From Eutreptiella sp. 'Long Island Sound 2002' (lineage: Eukaryota; Euglenozoa; Euglenophyceae; Eutreptiales; Eutreptiaceae): a DNA stretch of 64,000 bases. Of the stretch, positions 1 to 9,053 are shown in pieces. The DNA lies in the NCBI GenBank assembly GCA_964036045.1, contig OZ038378.1, forward strand, positions 37,449,228 to 37,513,227, written 5' to 3'. Position 1 is the stretch's first letter; each line of letters starts with the position of its first letter. Position numbers and translations under genes: made by a program. The notes under the pieces were generated by a model, which worked only from the letters and a program-made list of their open reading frames with translations, made no database searches and had not been told where the DNA came from.

Positions 1-252
1 CACTATGCATTCATATCCAATACCTGAGTATCCGTTTAGTTCTTTCTCAGCAGTTTTTTGTAAATTGGATGAAGTAAAACAGGGAGCTGTTGTATATGAC
101 TCAGTTTTTGTAATTGTCTGTCGTTTAACAGGATATGTAATGGCACTGCCATGCAGCACCACTATTACCTCATCTGAGCTGGCTTCTTTATTTCTGACGC
201 GTTTTGTTACTTTCTTCGGGCTGCCGAAGGAAATTTTTAGCGACGTGGATAA
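1..252 (+). pseudogene. Element D integrase core, 5' fragment
   Basis: This is the middle of a Ty3/gypsy-type integrase. The frame is open from the window edge, so the gene begins upstream. It reads YPIPEYPF near the start, then a CRLTGYVMALP strand and finally IFSDVD (codons ending at 250), the region of the second catalytic Asp. The same layout appears in the minus-strand element E (YPISKYPF ... CRSTGYVIAV). Where E has the first catalytic Asp (CIDCC), D seems to carry Val, so this copy is probably dead. The gene is cut at about 250 by element C. The missing part, beginning K-I-M-H-A-D-F-F, resumes at 42277 in a frame that continues this one. Confidence 0.75.
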
Positions 253-887
253 GTCAGGGCATTTGGGCCTCTCAGAAGCTTTCTGGAAGATCTATACTAG
301 ACCTCTCCAAGCTTCAAGATCCTAGAACACTAGAATATTTGCTCATATTTGACTTATATTCCAAGCCTATAGCTTACTGCTAGACTCTACTGCTCTTAGG
401 TACACTACAGAGAGCAGAGATCTAGGATACATTAGTAGCCATACATGAATAATCACATCCCATATGCTTCTAATGTGATCTAATCAGGTTTTATGCTACT
501 TTAGAAGGTTCTAATGTATTAGAAGCTATTTGGAGCTATTTTGAAGCTTCAGATGGCCTGTCGCGACTGTCGCCGTCTTTTGCCGCCGACAGCAATTTAC
601 GTAATGTTGACAAGGCCTGTGATAAGATAGACTACTCAGAAGGTTGCTAAAATATAGGTTTTATTGCCTCCTTAATGAGAATTTATTGTTATATCAATTT
701 TCTTGTTATTTAGGCATGTGAACCCGTATTACTGGACCTGCCGGTTGGTCCAGCTCATTTTTCGTTCACGACTTTGTCTTCTTGCTGTTGCCTGTGTCCT
801 GTACTTGCCAACAAGATCAATTTGATTTTTAAGTGCAAGACAAAGAAAATGGGTTTTCTATATGCACCCAAGCACAAGCATATGACA
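251..887 (+). repeat. 5' LTR of element C
   Basis: This copy aligns end to end with 34701-34909 joined to 41814-42273. It begins TAAGTCAGGG and ends CATATGACA. The partner copy has an extra stretch of about 25 bp near its end. I count about 28 substitutions in 634 bp (about 4.4%). The expected TGTAA at the very start is missing here and is explained by a 10-bp deletion between two TAA triplets at the junction. Confidence 0.8.
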
Positions 888-3417
888 GTCCAGTAATCTG
901 AAGTTCCAGCAGGTCGACGACGACGAGGACGACGAGCAGCAGCTGGGCCAGCGTACGCTGTTCAAGTAAAGTGAGTTCCTTGCTTGAATTTATCAGAAAG
1001 TTCAAGAAACTTTCAAGTCTTGAAGGTATACTTCCTTGTACCTCAAAAAGAAGCTTCAAATCAATTCGAAACTGGAAGGGCGCAGCTCCAGGCGCGCTGA
1101 AGCGACGACTAGCGACGCCAGAGGCTGCAGCAGACTTCGAAAAGACGCCTAGAGGCTTTACTTCAATGAGTTTGGTGAAGATTTTGAAGGATTTTAACTT
1201 AACAAGAAGTTTCAAAAATATGGTGAACTTCTACAACACAAGGCGACTTCCCAGCACTTCAGCGACAACGACCACGACTTCTACGACGACAACGTGCTGC
1301 AGGAGCGCTGCGAGCGAACTTTCAGAGCCTCTCTTGAGGCTCTTTGAGGCCTAGAGCCATTGATTGTGTGGCTTTTGTTTGCTACATTTTGCATGCTTGT
1401 TGTTTTGCTTCTCAAGGCTTTACTTCTCCTTGCTTACGGTCCCTCTGGTTGACCCTATGTCAAGGGAAGGGGCAACAGCGACGGTCCGTGACTATAAATC
1501 CCCACCCCAGTCACTGTGCACCCTCCTTGGAGCCCAAAAGCTATGATTTCTTCATGATTTCCTCCATCTTTTTCATCTATCAAAAGGCCAAAAATGTCGA
1601 AAATGGCCTACTTTTTTTTACGCATAACTACGCGCCAGTCCGTTGAATCGCGCCAACTAAAGCGCTGTTGTAAAGTAGAGAGCGCTAGCTTTCAACTGCG
1701 ACTCTCACTTTGTTTCAACCTATCAGGGGCTCTTTTCTGTGATTTTTTCAGAATGACCGGTGAATCACTTTTTGCCCAACCCTCTAAAACACCCCAAAAT
1801 GACATTTGGTGTTTTACGCATATCTTCGCGCCACTGCACTGAAGAAATCTGAACCAAGTATTTTTGAGAAGTAGACAGGGCTACGTTTCTGTCGTTGACT
1901 TCACTCTCTTGGAATATTTTTTCTGCTTTTTTTCTCATCCCCAACAAAATCACCCATAAACCACACCCCAAACACCCCTCAAAAGTGCCTTTTGTGCTCT
2001 CTTCATATCTCCCAGAGAAAAAAGGTTTGAGGTTTAACATCATTTTTCTGAACACCACTGAAGTATGTGCTTTCTAACCCCGAGTCGTTTTTTTCCTTCA
2101 GAAAATAAGAATGGCTATGGTAAAATTGCAACAAGTTACCACACAAACCACTTGGTGAAAAATCGTGCAAAATGGTTTCGGAGGTTTGATCATTTCTCTG
2201 AGACTATGGGGCGTTCGAACCTGAATCAAGGTGTTTTGTAAACAGTCGAAGTACGAGGTTTACGACAAATGTTTACTTCGAATTTCTGTGGACAAGAATG
2301 GATTTTTCCTATGGTGGTCAACTTAGTGCATGAAAGCATGTTTTCAATTTTTGTGTTCATGATCTACAAGAAAAAGATCTTTCTCAGACCTTATGGTGAG
2401 TTAGAGAGTCATCAAAGCTGTTTTGGAAAGGTAATGGTGGCTAGTTTGCACATATCCAATCATTGGACTTTATTGAAAATGGGATGACAGTGCAAAAGCT
2501 CGGTTTCCTTCTGCTTTTTTGATGGTTTTTCAACATGTGTGTCATGTGAGATCCATGTGTCTCCCCCAAACTTCTATTTCTTTGAGCGTATGATGAGTTG
2601 GGGCAACATCAAATATGTTTCGAAAGCCTGAGGACATGCCTTACACAGTGCAGATATTGATTCACTGACATCTCGGCAACATAGTACAGAAAAAGAGTGC
2701 AGAAGTTGGGCATTTTCAAGGAAAAACATGGTTTTCGGTCATTGTTTTGCAAAACCATTCGCGATTTCTGTGGTCTTCTATCCTTGAATCATTGTATGAT
2801 ATTGCAGTTTGTGATTGTTTGCATCAGTTTTGATTCATTCTGACTAGGCTTAGCCTAGGTAGAAAGGTAGATACCTTAGAATTACTTTAGACACGCAATA
2901 AATAGTGAAACGGTTTGTTGTCTTTTTCGGCCACAAAACAAAATTTAACCACAAGCATTAACAGACCGCTTGCATCCGCCACATTCACCGTCTAAGCCTT
3001 TCCCTTCGACTCCCCAGGCTGAGTGGCTCAGTTCGGCTGGCCTGTTGTCATGGGGATAAAGAAGGCGTGGGACTTGTTGCAACCAGGGAGTAGGGAGGCG
3101 AAAGACGGGTGTGAGCGGAAGGCGGAAGAGAAGACTCAATGCAGGAGCACCCAAGTGAAACATTAAAAGACCGCATTCAACCAAACCATTGGCATTGACC
3201 GCTCTCGGGGTCCTTGTGACCATTCTCCGATGAGAGAGGTTGGTGGTGGTAACTGGTTGCGGAAGAAGCTTGCAAAACTTACTTACTTACTGACTCTAGC
3301 TAACTAGCTAGCTAACTAGCTAGTGTAGGAGGTGCATTGATTTTGTGGTATTACCCTAATGCTAACGGTTGCGTAAGCAACTTAATGTCTCTGGTCCTCC
3401 CCCTGTAGGGCAGGGTG
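888..3417 (+). other. Element C internal region, left part (non-coding)
   Basis: No protein of known family is visible on either strand. Short frames exist (for example 971-1354 plus and 829-1215 minus) but overlap one another and show no motif. I see no primer-binding site beginning TGG right after the LTR. The stretch contains degenerate tandem repeats (about 1590-2060), a TTAC microsatellite near 3275 and a CTAG-rich run at 3297-3324. It ends at the B1 insertion and resumes at 31774. Confidence 0.6.
1590..2060 (+). repeat. Degenerate ~190-bp tandem repeats in element C
   Basis: Related segments recur about every 185-200 bp. Examples are TTTTACGCATAACTACGCGCC near 1617 and TTTTACGCATATCTTCGCGCC near 1812, with a weaker CTCTTCATATCTCCC form near 2000. 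AGTAGAGAGCGCTA near 1675 pairs with AGTAGACAGGGCTA near 1870. The units are strongly diverged and I judged them by eye only. Confidence 0.45.
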
Positions 3418-3422
3418 GTGAG

Positions 3423-4131
3423 AGTAAGAAAAGGTCACTGCCATGTCTTTCTTGGAGGGCTTGATCCAGGCCAAGCCCCCCTTAAAACCCTTCTGTTGAT
3501 GCTAAGGCAAACTTAAGTGTTTTTATCTGTCTTTTATTGCCTAAAGTACACTTTCTCAAAGTAACTAGGGTTGTGACCCTAGCCCCCCCATGAAGTTCAC
3601 CCCTACCACTCAACTGAGCGGAGGTACCTTCCTTCATGGAGGATATACCGAAAAAAATAGGCATTACATGCTTTAGGCCTTGGAGGTTAAGCCTAGTGGT
3701 CTCCCAGCCCAAGACCCCTATATTCAATTGTTTCTACCACTAATTGTGGTCCCACTTTGTAACTGTTTCTGAATTCAGTTGCATGGCCAAGTCATTTTCT
3801 GTGTGGTCCTGACATCTATGCCTCACATTCCTAACCAGCACCATTACACCCACAAGAGTGCACATGAAGTGCCTAATGCTATCTCTGAGGCAAGAGTCAG
3901 ACCAATTTTCATATAAAATCTTTTGTATTATCCATTTGTGATTGAATCTATGTGTATAAACCTGCTTTGTCTATCTGCAGCCCTTCTGTGTTACACTGGA
4001 TTCCAAAACCAATCATTGATTCGATCCACATCCTGTTCTTGCTCTACTTGCTGCTTTGGTTTGGGTTTTCAACTACAAAACCTGCAGGATTTCATCAAAA
4101 TATCTAGGGCATAAATCAAGGACATCTTTCT
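3423..4131 (+). repeat. 5' LTR of B1
   Basis: It is 709 bp and pairs with 31059-31768; a more distant copy is at 56038-56748 in B2. It begins AGTAAGAAAA just after gtgag and ends TTTCT where the primer-binding site starts. A TATAAAA box candidate is at 3912-3918 and is kept in the 3' LTR. A 63-residue cysteine-rich frame at 3923-4114 lies wholly inside the LTR. Confidence 0.85.
3912..3918 (+). promoter_or_regulatory. TATA-box candidate in B1 LTR
   Basis: TATAAAA lies about 215 bp before the LTR end. The same heptamer is at 31549-31555 in the 3' LTR. The equivalent place in B2 reads TTCAAACCAAA, so the box is lost there. Role inferred from sequence only. Confidence 0.4.
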
Positions 4132-4141
4132 GGTAGCAGAG
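4131..4141 (+). other. Primer-binding site of B1 (initiator tRNA-Met type)
   Basis: TGGTAGCAGAG directly follows the 5' LTR. It is complementary to the 3' end CUCUGCUACCA found in initiator tRNA-Met of animals and other eukaryotes. The same site occurs in B2 (56748-56759) and in element G (54101-54112). Confidence 0.75.
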
Positions 4142-4213
4142 ACAGTCCCTTGTGAGCTTTTGAACCGACCCTGAGAAGAAGTGCAGCACAAATAGCTCAA
4201 CAACAAGTTCATC

Positions 4214-5656
4214 ATGTCCACGCCAAGCGTCAGGACCTGGCCCATCAGAACTGTCCAAGTGCAAATCGGCAGCATGGCCCACCCTATGAGTGAACCACCT
4301 TACCGAGCTCCACAACATCTCAGTGGCGCATCTGGGTCCCAAGGACATCAAGAACGCAGAAGGGCGGAAGAAAATAAAGGCCTTACCACCGAGGCCTTCG
4401 CAGCCCACGGTGGAGACAGCTTCAGTCATCTCCACAGACGTGTAGCAGCCTCAGTATCCAGATTCAACTGTCCGGCTTCATCCTCAACAGCGATTGAAGG
4501 CCCTGAGGAGTATGAGGAACTGAGGAAGAAGATGGATGAGTACATCCTACATGAGGAGTACTACAAATCCATTCGTGGGGAAGATGGAGAGGAGCCATTG
4601 GCTGTACATGGATCCAGACCACGTACAGACCTAGGGTCCTACGCGCACTCTGGCCCGCCGTCCGACAGAGCCGAGACTGCATCCCTGCCAAGACAAACAA
4701 GACCTGAATATCCAAGAGCATGTTGTCCAACCCCAAGGGCTCCCGAAGTGGGCGCGACTCGAGTCGAAGAACAACATCATCCAAGGCCAACCTACGGTGC
4801 CCTGGATCATACGGCCGAGCTGTTGGCCAAACTCCTGTCTGGATCAGAAGATCCAGATGTGACGGCCCTATCGGAGGCCATTAAGGCCAAACTGGGTATT
4901 ACAGAACCCTTACCCAAGCCAGAGTTGCCCTCTCTCTCTCCAGGACTGAGTACCCTGGCCGAAGATCTTAAGAGATCAAGGGTCTCAAGGCTGTTGCCTA
5001 AGGTCACCTGCCCCAGCCCCTTTCACCCCCGTGCCAGGACTGTGCCCATGGCTGAACTACAGGACGTGCCTGTCACAGAGAGTGAGAAAAGAGGGCTGTC
5101 AGCCCTGGCACCTCTTGCCGGCGTGTCGCCTTCAGGCCTAACTCCGGGGGGTGGGAAGACGGGCAGACCTATTGCCCAGGCGAACATCCAGCTGGAACTG
5201 CCGAAGTTCGACCCCAAAAATCAGCCAGAATGGGCAGAAGAATTTGCAGAGTTCCTTTTGTTGACTGGCCAATCCCATGTGGATGTGGCCACCAAATGTT
5301 CACTGCTGAAACGCTCATGCAAAAAGAAATTTTTGCAAAAACAGGTGAAACAGATTGTGAAAACCTGTTCTACCTGGGCAGAGGTACTCCTGAGGTTGGA
5401 GAAAACATTCCCAGTCTACGAGACTGACCTCAGCGTACGCACACAGATCGAGGAGCTACCTATGCTCCCTGAGTTTCCATCCGCTGCGCGAATTTCTGAA
5501 TATGTGTGCGACTTGGAGTAATTGTTTTCGAGGATGAACGTGGGCTCCTACGGAGCCACTGAGCCCCACCTGTGGCTCATGAATAAGATCCCCCAACGTA
5601 CGTGGGATGATTGCCCCTCCACCTCTGAGAGGAAGAGCAGGACCCACTCGTACTAT
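4214..5656 (+). pseudogene. gag: B1 gag, N-terminal part
   Basis: The frame begins at ATG 4214 and runs 435 codons to TAA at 5519-5521. In B2 the same codon is TAT (Tyr), so this stop is a nonsense mutation. Homology continues past it to 5656, where A is inserted. The first 200 residues are low in order, rich in Pro, Ser and acidic residues. Residues about 320-435 (IQLELPKFDPKNQPEWAEEF onward) look like the helical capsid domain of retrotransposon Gag. The protein would form the virus-like particle that packages the element RNA. The gene resumes at 22839 after the A insertion. Confidence 0.85.
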
Positions 5657-5677
5657 TGAAGCGGTACCCAGAACCCC

Positions 5678-6382
5678 ATGGCCAGGTTACGGCATACAAC
5701 CGGTCTCCGGTCCACTAACCCCATGTACGGCGTGTTCCGTGCCGTGAAGCCCCGCATCGGCAACCGATGCACTGCCAGCGGAGATTTGTGTACCAGAATA
5801 TCAGGAATCAACAGGGTTTTATTTTCATATTGTTTCCGTCAATTTTTATGCTTCCGTTCCGATACTCACTGTTTTGACTGCTGGCGGTTGGTTCGCGACT
5901 TTACCGTAACCGCCAGTTTAACTGTTTATAATGGAAATTTTAACGCTATCCGTCACGAAGGCTCCAAAGTCGTCAGGAACTGCATGGATGCTTCCGCAAT
6001 TTTCATAATTAATACTCGCAACCTTAATCCGAATTTTTCAGGATGTCGAAATCGGATTTTCGACTTCGACATCCCCGCACTTGATTTGACCTCCTTCGAG
6101 TGGACCTACGTGCTTCCCTATGCACGAATCAACTTTCCTTTTATCTTGCCCTCCATTTGTCTTAGAGATACGGGCAAAACAAAGTTGATTCGTGAGGCCA
6201 CTTGTGAGGGTCATATCTCGTGCCGCTTGCGAGTATTGACGATAAGGAAACGTGGGATGTATTCACAATACTCCCGACGTAATTTAGGAAGCTTTATATG
6301 CCTTGCGTTTCCACACGTGCGCGCTAGTGTAATGGATCATGGTCAAGAGGGTAGAGTTTGCGTTACAACTCTTTGGCCATGA
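5678..6382 (+). CDS. Uncharacterised 234-residue frame inside the A LTR
   Basis: An ATG-initiated frame of 234 codons (begins MARLRHTTGL) lies at the left end of the LTR and is open in both LTR copies. It is rich in Arg, Cys, Phe and Ile and has no signal peptide, domain or motif that I recognise. Upstream placement of the only TATA candidate (8440) argues against transcription from the same LTR. Both copies descend from one ancestor, so shared openness is not proof of selection. It may be a chance frame. Confidence 0.2.
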   Translation: MARLRHTTGLRSTNPMYGVFRAVKPRIGNRCTASGDLCTRISGINRVLFSYCFRQFLCFRSDTHCFDCWRLVRDFTVTASLTVYNGNFNAIRHEGSKVVRNCMDASAIFIINTRNLNPNFSGCRNRIFDFDIPALDLTSFEWTYVLPYARINFPFILPSICLRDTGKTKLIREATCEGHISCRLRVLTIRKRGMYSQYSRRNLGSFICLAFPHVRASVMDHGQEGRVCVTTLWP

Positions 6383-8439
6383 CATTGCGTGCGTTAAGAT
6401 AACTTTCGAGTGTAGCGCGCAAGTGTTGGTGTTGCATAGGAACTCTCCTTGAGTTCCTATGAGCGATTGACACAAAGTTATGCCCTTGGAGGGGCATGAC
6501 ATATCGTGGTGGGAGCCACCTTTTTGGGCAATATGTTGTATGTGCCATGTGTTGTGTTGCGTGCCCATTTGGCGGGTCCATTGCTCCAAGCCGAACCCGC
6601 CAATGGACCTCATATTGTGCAAGCCCCTTCTCCATACTCCCTACGATCAATTGCAAGCCTAACCTTCGTGAAGGGAAGCTTGTGTGGTGATCCCGAAGCG
6701 ATGCGTTGGGAGCAAGGTGTGTGTTTTACAATTTTCCATATTTTCATGTGCCCACTTGGGAAGTAGCGCTCGTAACCTTTCAAGGCGCCCCAAGTGGAGC
6801 ACATATGTGGGATTGAAGGTCAATGGTGTCAAGTCATTGTGTTTAGAAGGATTAAGTGATTGCACGATCCAAGCCGGAGATATTATAATATAATTGCAGA
6901 CCTTTCAAGGCACTTTTGTGTGTCATTGTGCCAATTTTGCCATTTTTGGCTCGTCATGATGTCAAGTGGCGACCGTGTATCTCAACGTTGCGCTCAATTG
7001 ACATCATGACCCAAGAATGTTATGAGGGTACATACTTCGGTAGCCAACATATCTTGGACCCGGCGAATAACTCCTCTTAGGCTTGGCATACCGTGGCCGC
7101 CATGTTGGCGATTTGGGACTATCCCAAATCATGGGCTGACTTGGCGACCCTGCCATTCCCAATACCGGAGGAGTTGGGCGACGCCCAAAAGATATGTTGG
7201 ACCAACATGACTTGATACCAATCCTATGGCACACTCCGGTCCGAGTCGGGCATGTGCCTCATTTGCCTCAACCATGAGTGTGCGCATTTTTGGCCATTTT
7301 GAGCATTTTTCCACTTTTGCTGCCCGCCGTGCCCCATGTTCTAACCTTCGTGCACGCCGGACGCATGGACCAATGGACCATTTATGATATGGGTGTTATG
7401 GGTAATGGTCCCCATGGTCCACACACCACGTGGGCGAAGCGGAGCCGCCTTCGTCGAGGCGCTAGGCCAAATTGAGTATGGGCAATTTTGCCATTTTTGC
7501 ATTTGTGGACCCAATCGGGATCGTCACCACGCCAAGTGGCATGGAGATCTTTGAGAGCCAAGGGCATGGGAGTCTTAGTTGGACTCCCGGTGAATAACGT
7601 ATGGAATGGCGGATCTGATCTTCAAGCCGGCGTGGATATATACTATTGGGAGCACACCGAATTTTGGCTCATTTCAGGCAGCCAAAATGACCCAATTTTG
7701 GGACCCCAATTTCCCCCTTCCGTGTGGTCAATTGGCGGCCCCATTTCTCTAAGCCCATAGGGAGCCCGGACCTAAATCAAAGTTGTACACTCAGATATAA
7801 GTCCTAGGTCCTGCCTCCTACCCTGTGAGCCATTGGCCTTACCTTGGCCGGGCGAGCCATGCGTCTGAATAACGCCAATTTTGGTGATTTTGGCATCATG
7901 ACCCCACTTGACTCATCCGTGTTGCCCTGATGCCGGGACCTCAGAGGGAACCAGGTTGGGTGAGGGCTCCAGGGAGTTCGTACTCGAAGGGCATAGGGTC
8001 AGTTGCCTCGTCCATACCTCTGGCGGGTCCAGACGAGGGGTCAATTTTGGGAATTTTTGAGTTAGTTTCAGTTTGGGCTGAAACAGCCCATTTTCAGCTA
8101 CCAACTCCTGGGTGATAATGGCGGGGCCATATCTCTGGCTCAGAGGGGAGTTGGGACCTGCTGTTCAGGGAGCATAGGGAGCCACTGTCGGTAGGCCCTG
8201 GAGCCCCTTGGTTCCCAGGAACTCGCCTGTGGCTGGGCGGGACACCTCTCCCATTGGCAGGGTTTCAGGGTCCGGACTGAGCAGGGCATGGGTTGTGTTT
8301 GAGCCCCCGCCCCCATCAGCCACTGAGAGGGTCGGACCTGCAATTGGGATATGAGCGCGGACTGAGTGTCTATGGTCCTGTGATGCCCTTACCCCAGTCC
8401 AGTCCTCACCCCATGTGTACATATCCTGATGTGCTGCTG

Positions 8440-8445
8440 TATATA
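8440..8445 (+). promoter_or_regulatory. TATA-box candidate in A 5' LTR
   Basis: TATATA lies about 160 bp before the LTR end, giving a U3/R border near 8470 if used. The same site is at 22676-22681 in the 3' LTR. Confidence 0.35.
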
Positions 8446-8602
8446 CTTTCGTTCCCTCTTTGCAGAGTGGCAAGGATTCTGAAACGCTTTGTCACATGAC
8501 ACAGGCGTATTGATGCCCTTGTGAGCGTAGTGCCTTGCCTGCCTGCTCACCTGTGCGTGTCACCGCAGCGTCCCGTGGCCGGCCCCCCACGGGAACGCGT
8601 CA

Positions 8603-9053
8603 AAAGCGTTTCACCGCCGCGGGGTTACCCAGCCCTCGCGTGCCACTCGGGGCCACCAACCCCGAGCAGCGCGTCGCAGCAGCGCGGCGCAGCTCGCAGC
8701 TCGCAGCGCAGCGCAGCGTCTCGCAGCGCAGCGCAGCGGCTCGCAGCGCCACTCAGCGACAGCGCCGAGTTCGTCACGGAGCCCGCAGCGCCGTCTAGCG
8801 CATCGCCCTGACCGCGCAGCAACCGTGAAAGAGGTGCACAGACCAGGACTCCTGCATCAGCTCCATCGGCCGACCCGGAGTCCCAACGGCCGACCAGCAA
8901 GGCCGCGTCAACCACCTCCACAACCACCGGCTGACCAGCACCAGCCGCACTTCCAATCCAGTGCTGCAGCACCCTCCTCAACAACCACAACCAGTTCGTT
9001 GAGTTGAACGAGTGCACATCAAGGACTTCGAGACAATCTACGCCCCCGCTGCC
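8603..9053 (+). other. Element A leader
   Basis: This 451-bp stretch between LTR and first gene contains a CGCAG-rich simple repeat (about 8665-8760). No primer-binding site beginning TGG is visible. It precedes the ORF1 start, which sits in a strong context (GCTGCCATGG). Confidence 0.5.

Larger units (their letters stand above)
5657..8602 (+). repeat. 5' LTR of A
   Basis: It is 2946 bp, long for a gypsy element, and pairs with 19893-22838. Mismatches are few up to about 7400 (about 11 by eye) and dense after it (about 55). The right part contains AT-rich motifs (AATTTTGCCATTTTTGG and similar) recurring near 6937, 7285, 7485, 7680, 7875 and 8045. A TATATA candidate lies at 8440-8445. Confidence 0.92.

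Noticed and set aside
971-1354. 127-codon plus-strand frame in element C
   Set aside because: It overlaps an equally long minus-strand frame, has Thr/Ser repeats from simple sequence (ACGAC runs), and no motif.
3275-3330. Short direct repeats (TTAC, CTAG) as CRISPR-like or attachment sites
   Set aside because: These are microsatellites without spacers, in eukaryotic transposon DNA.
8603-8640. Primer-binding site for element A
   Set aside because: Sequence after the LTR (AAAGCGTTTCACC) lacks TGG and matches no tRNA end I can recall; left unassigned.
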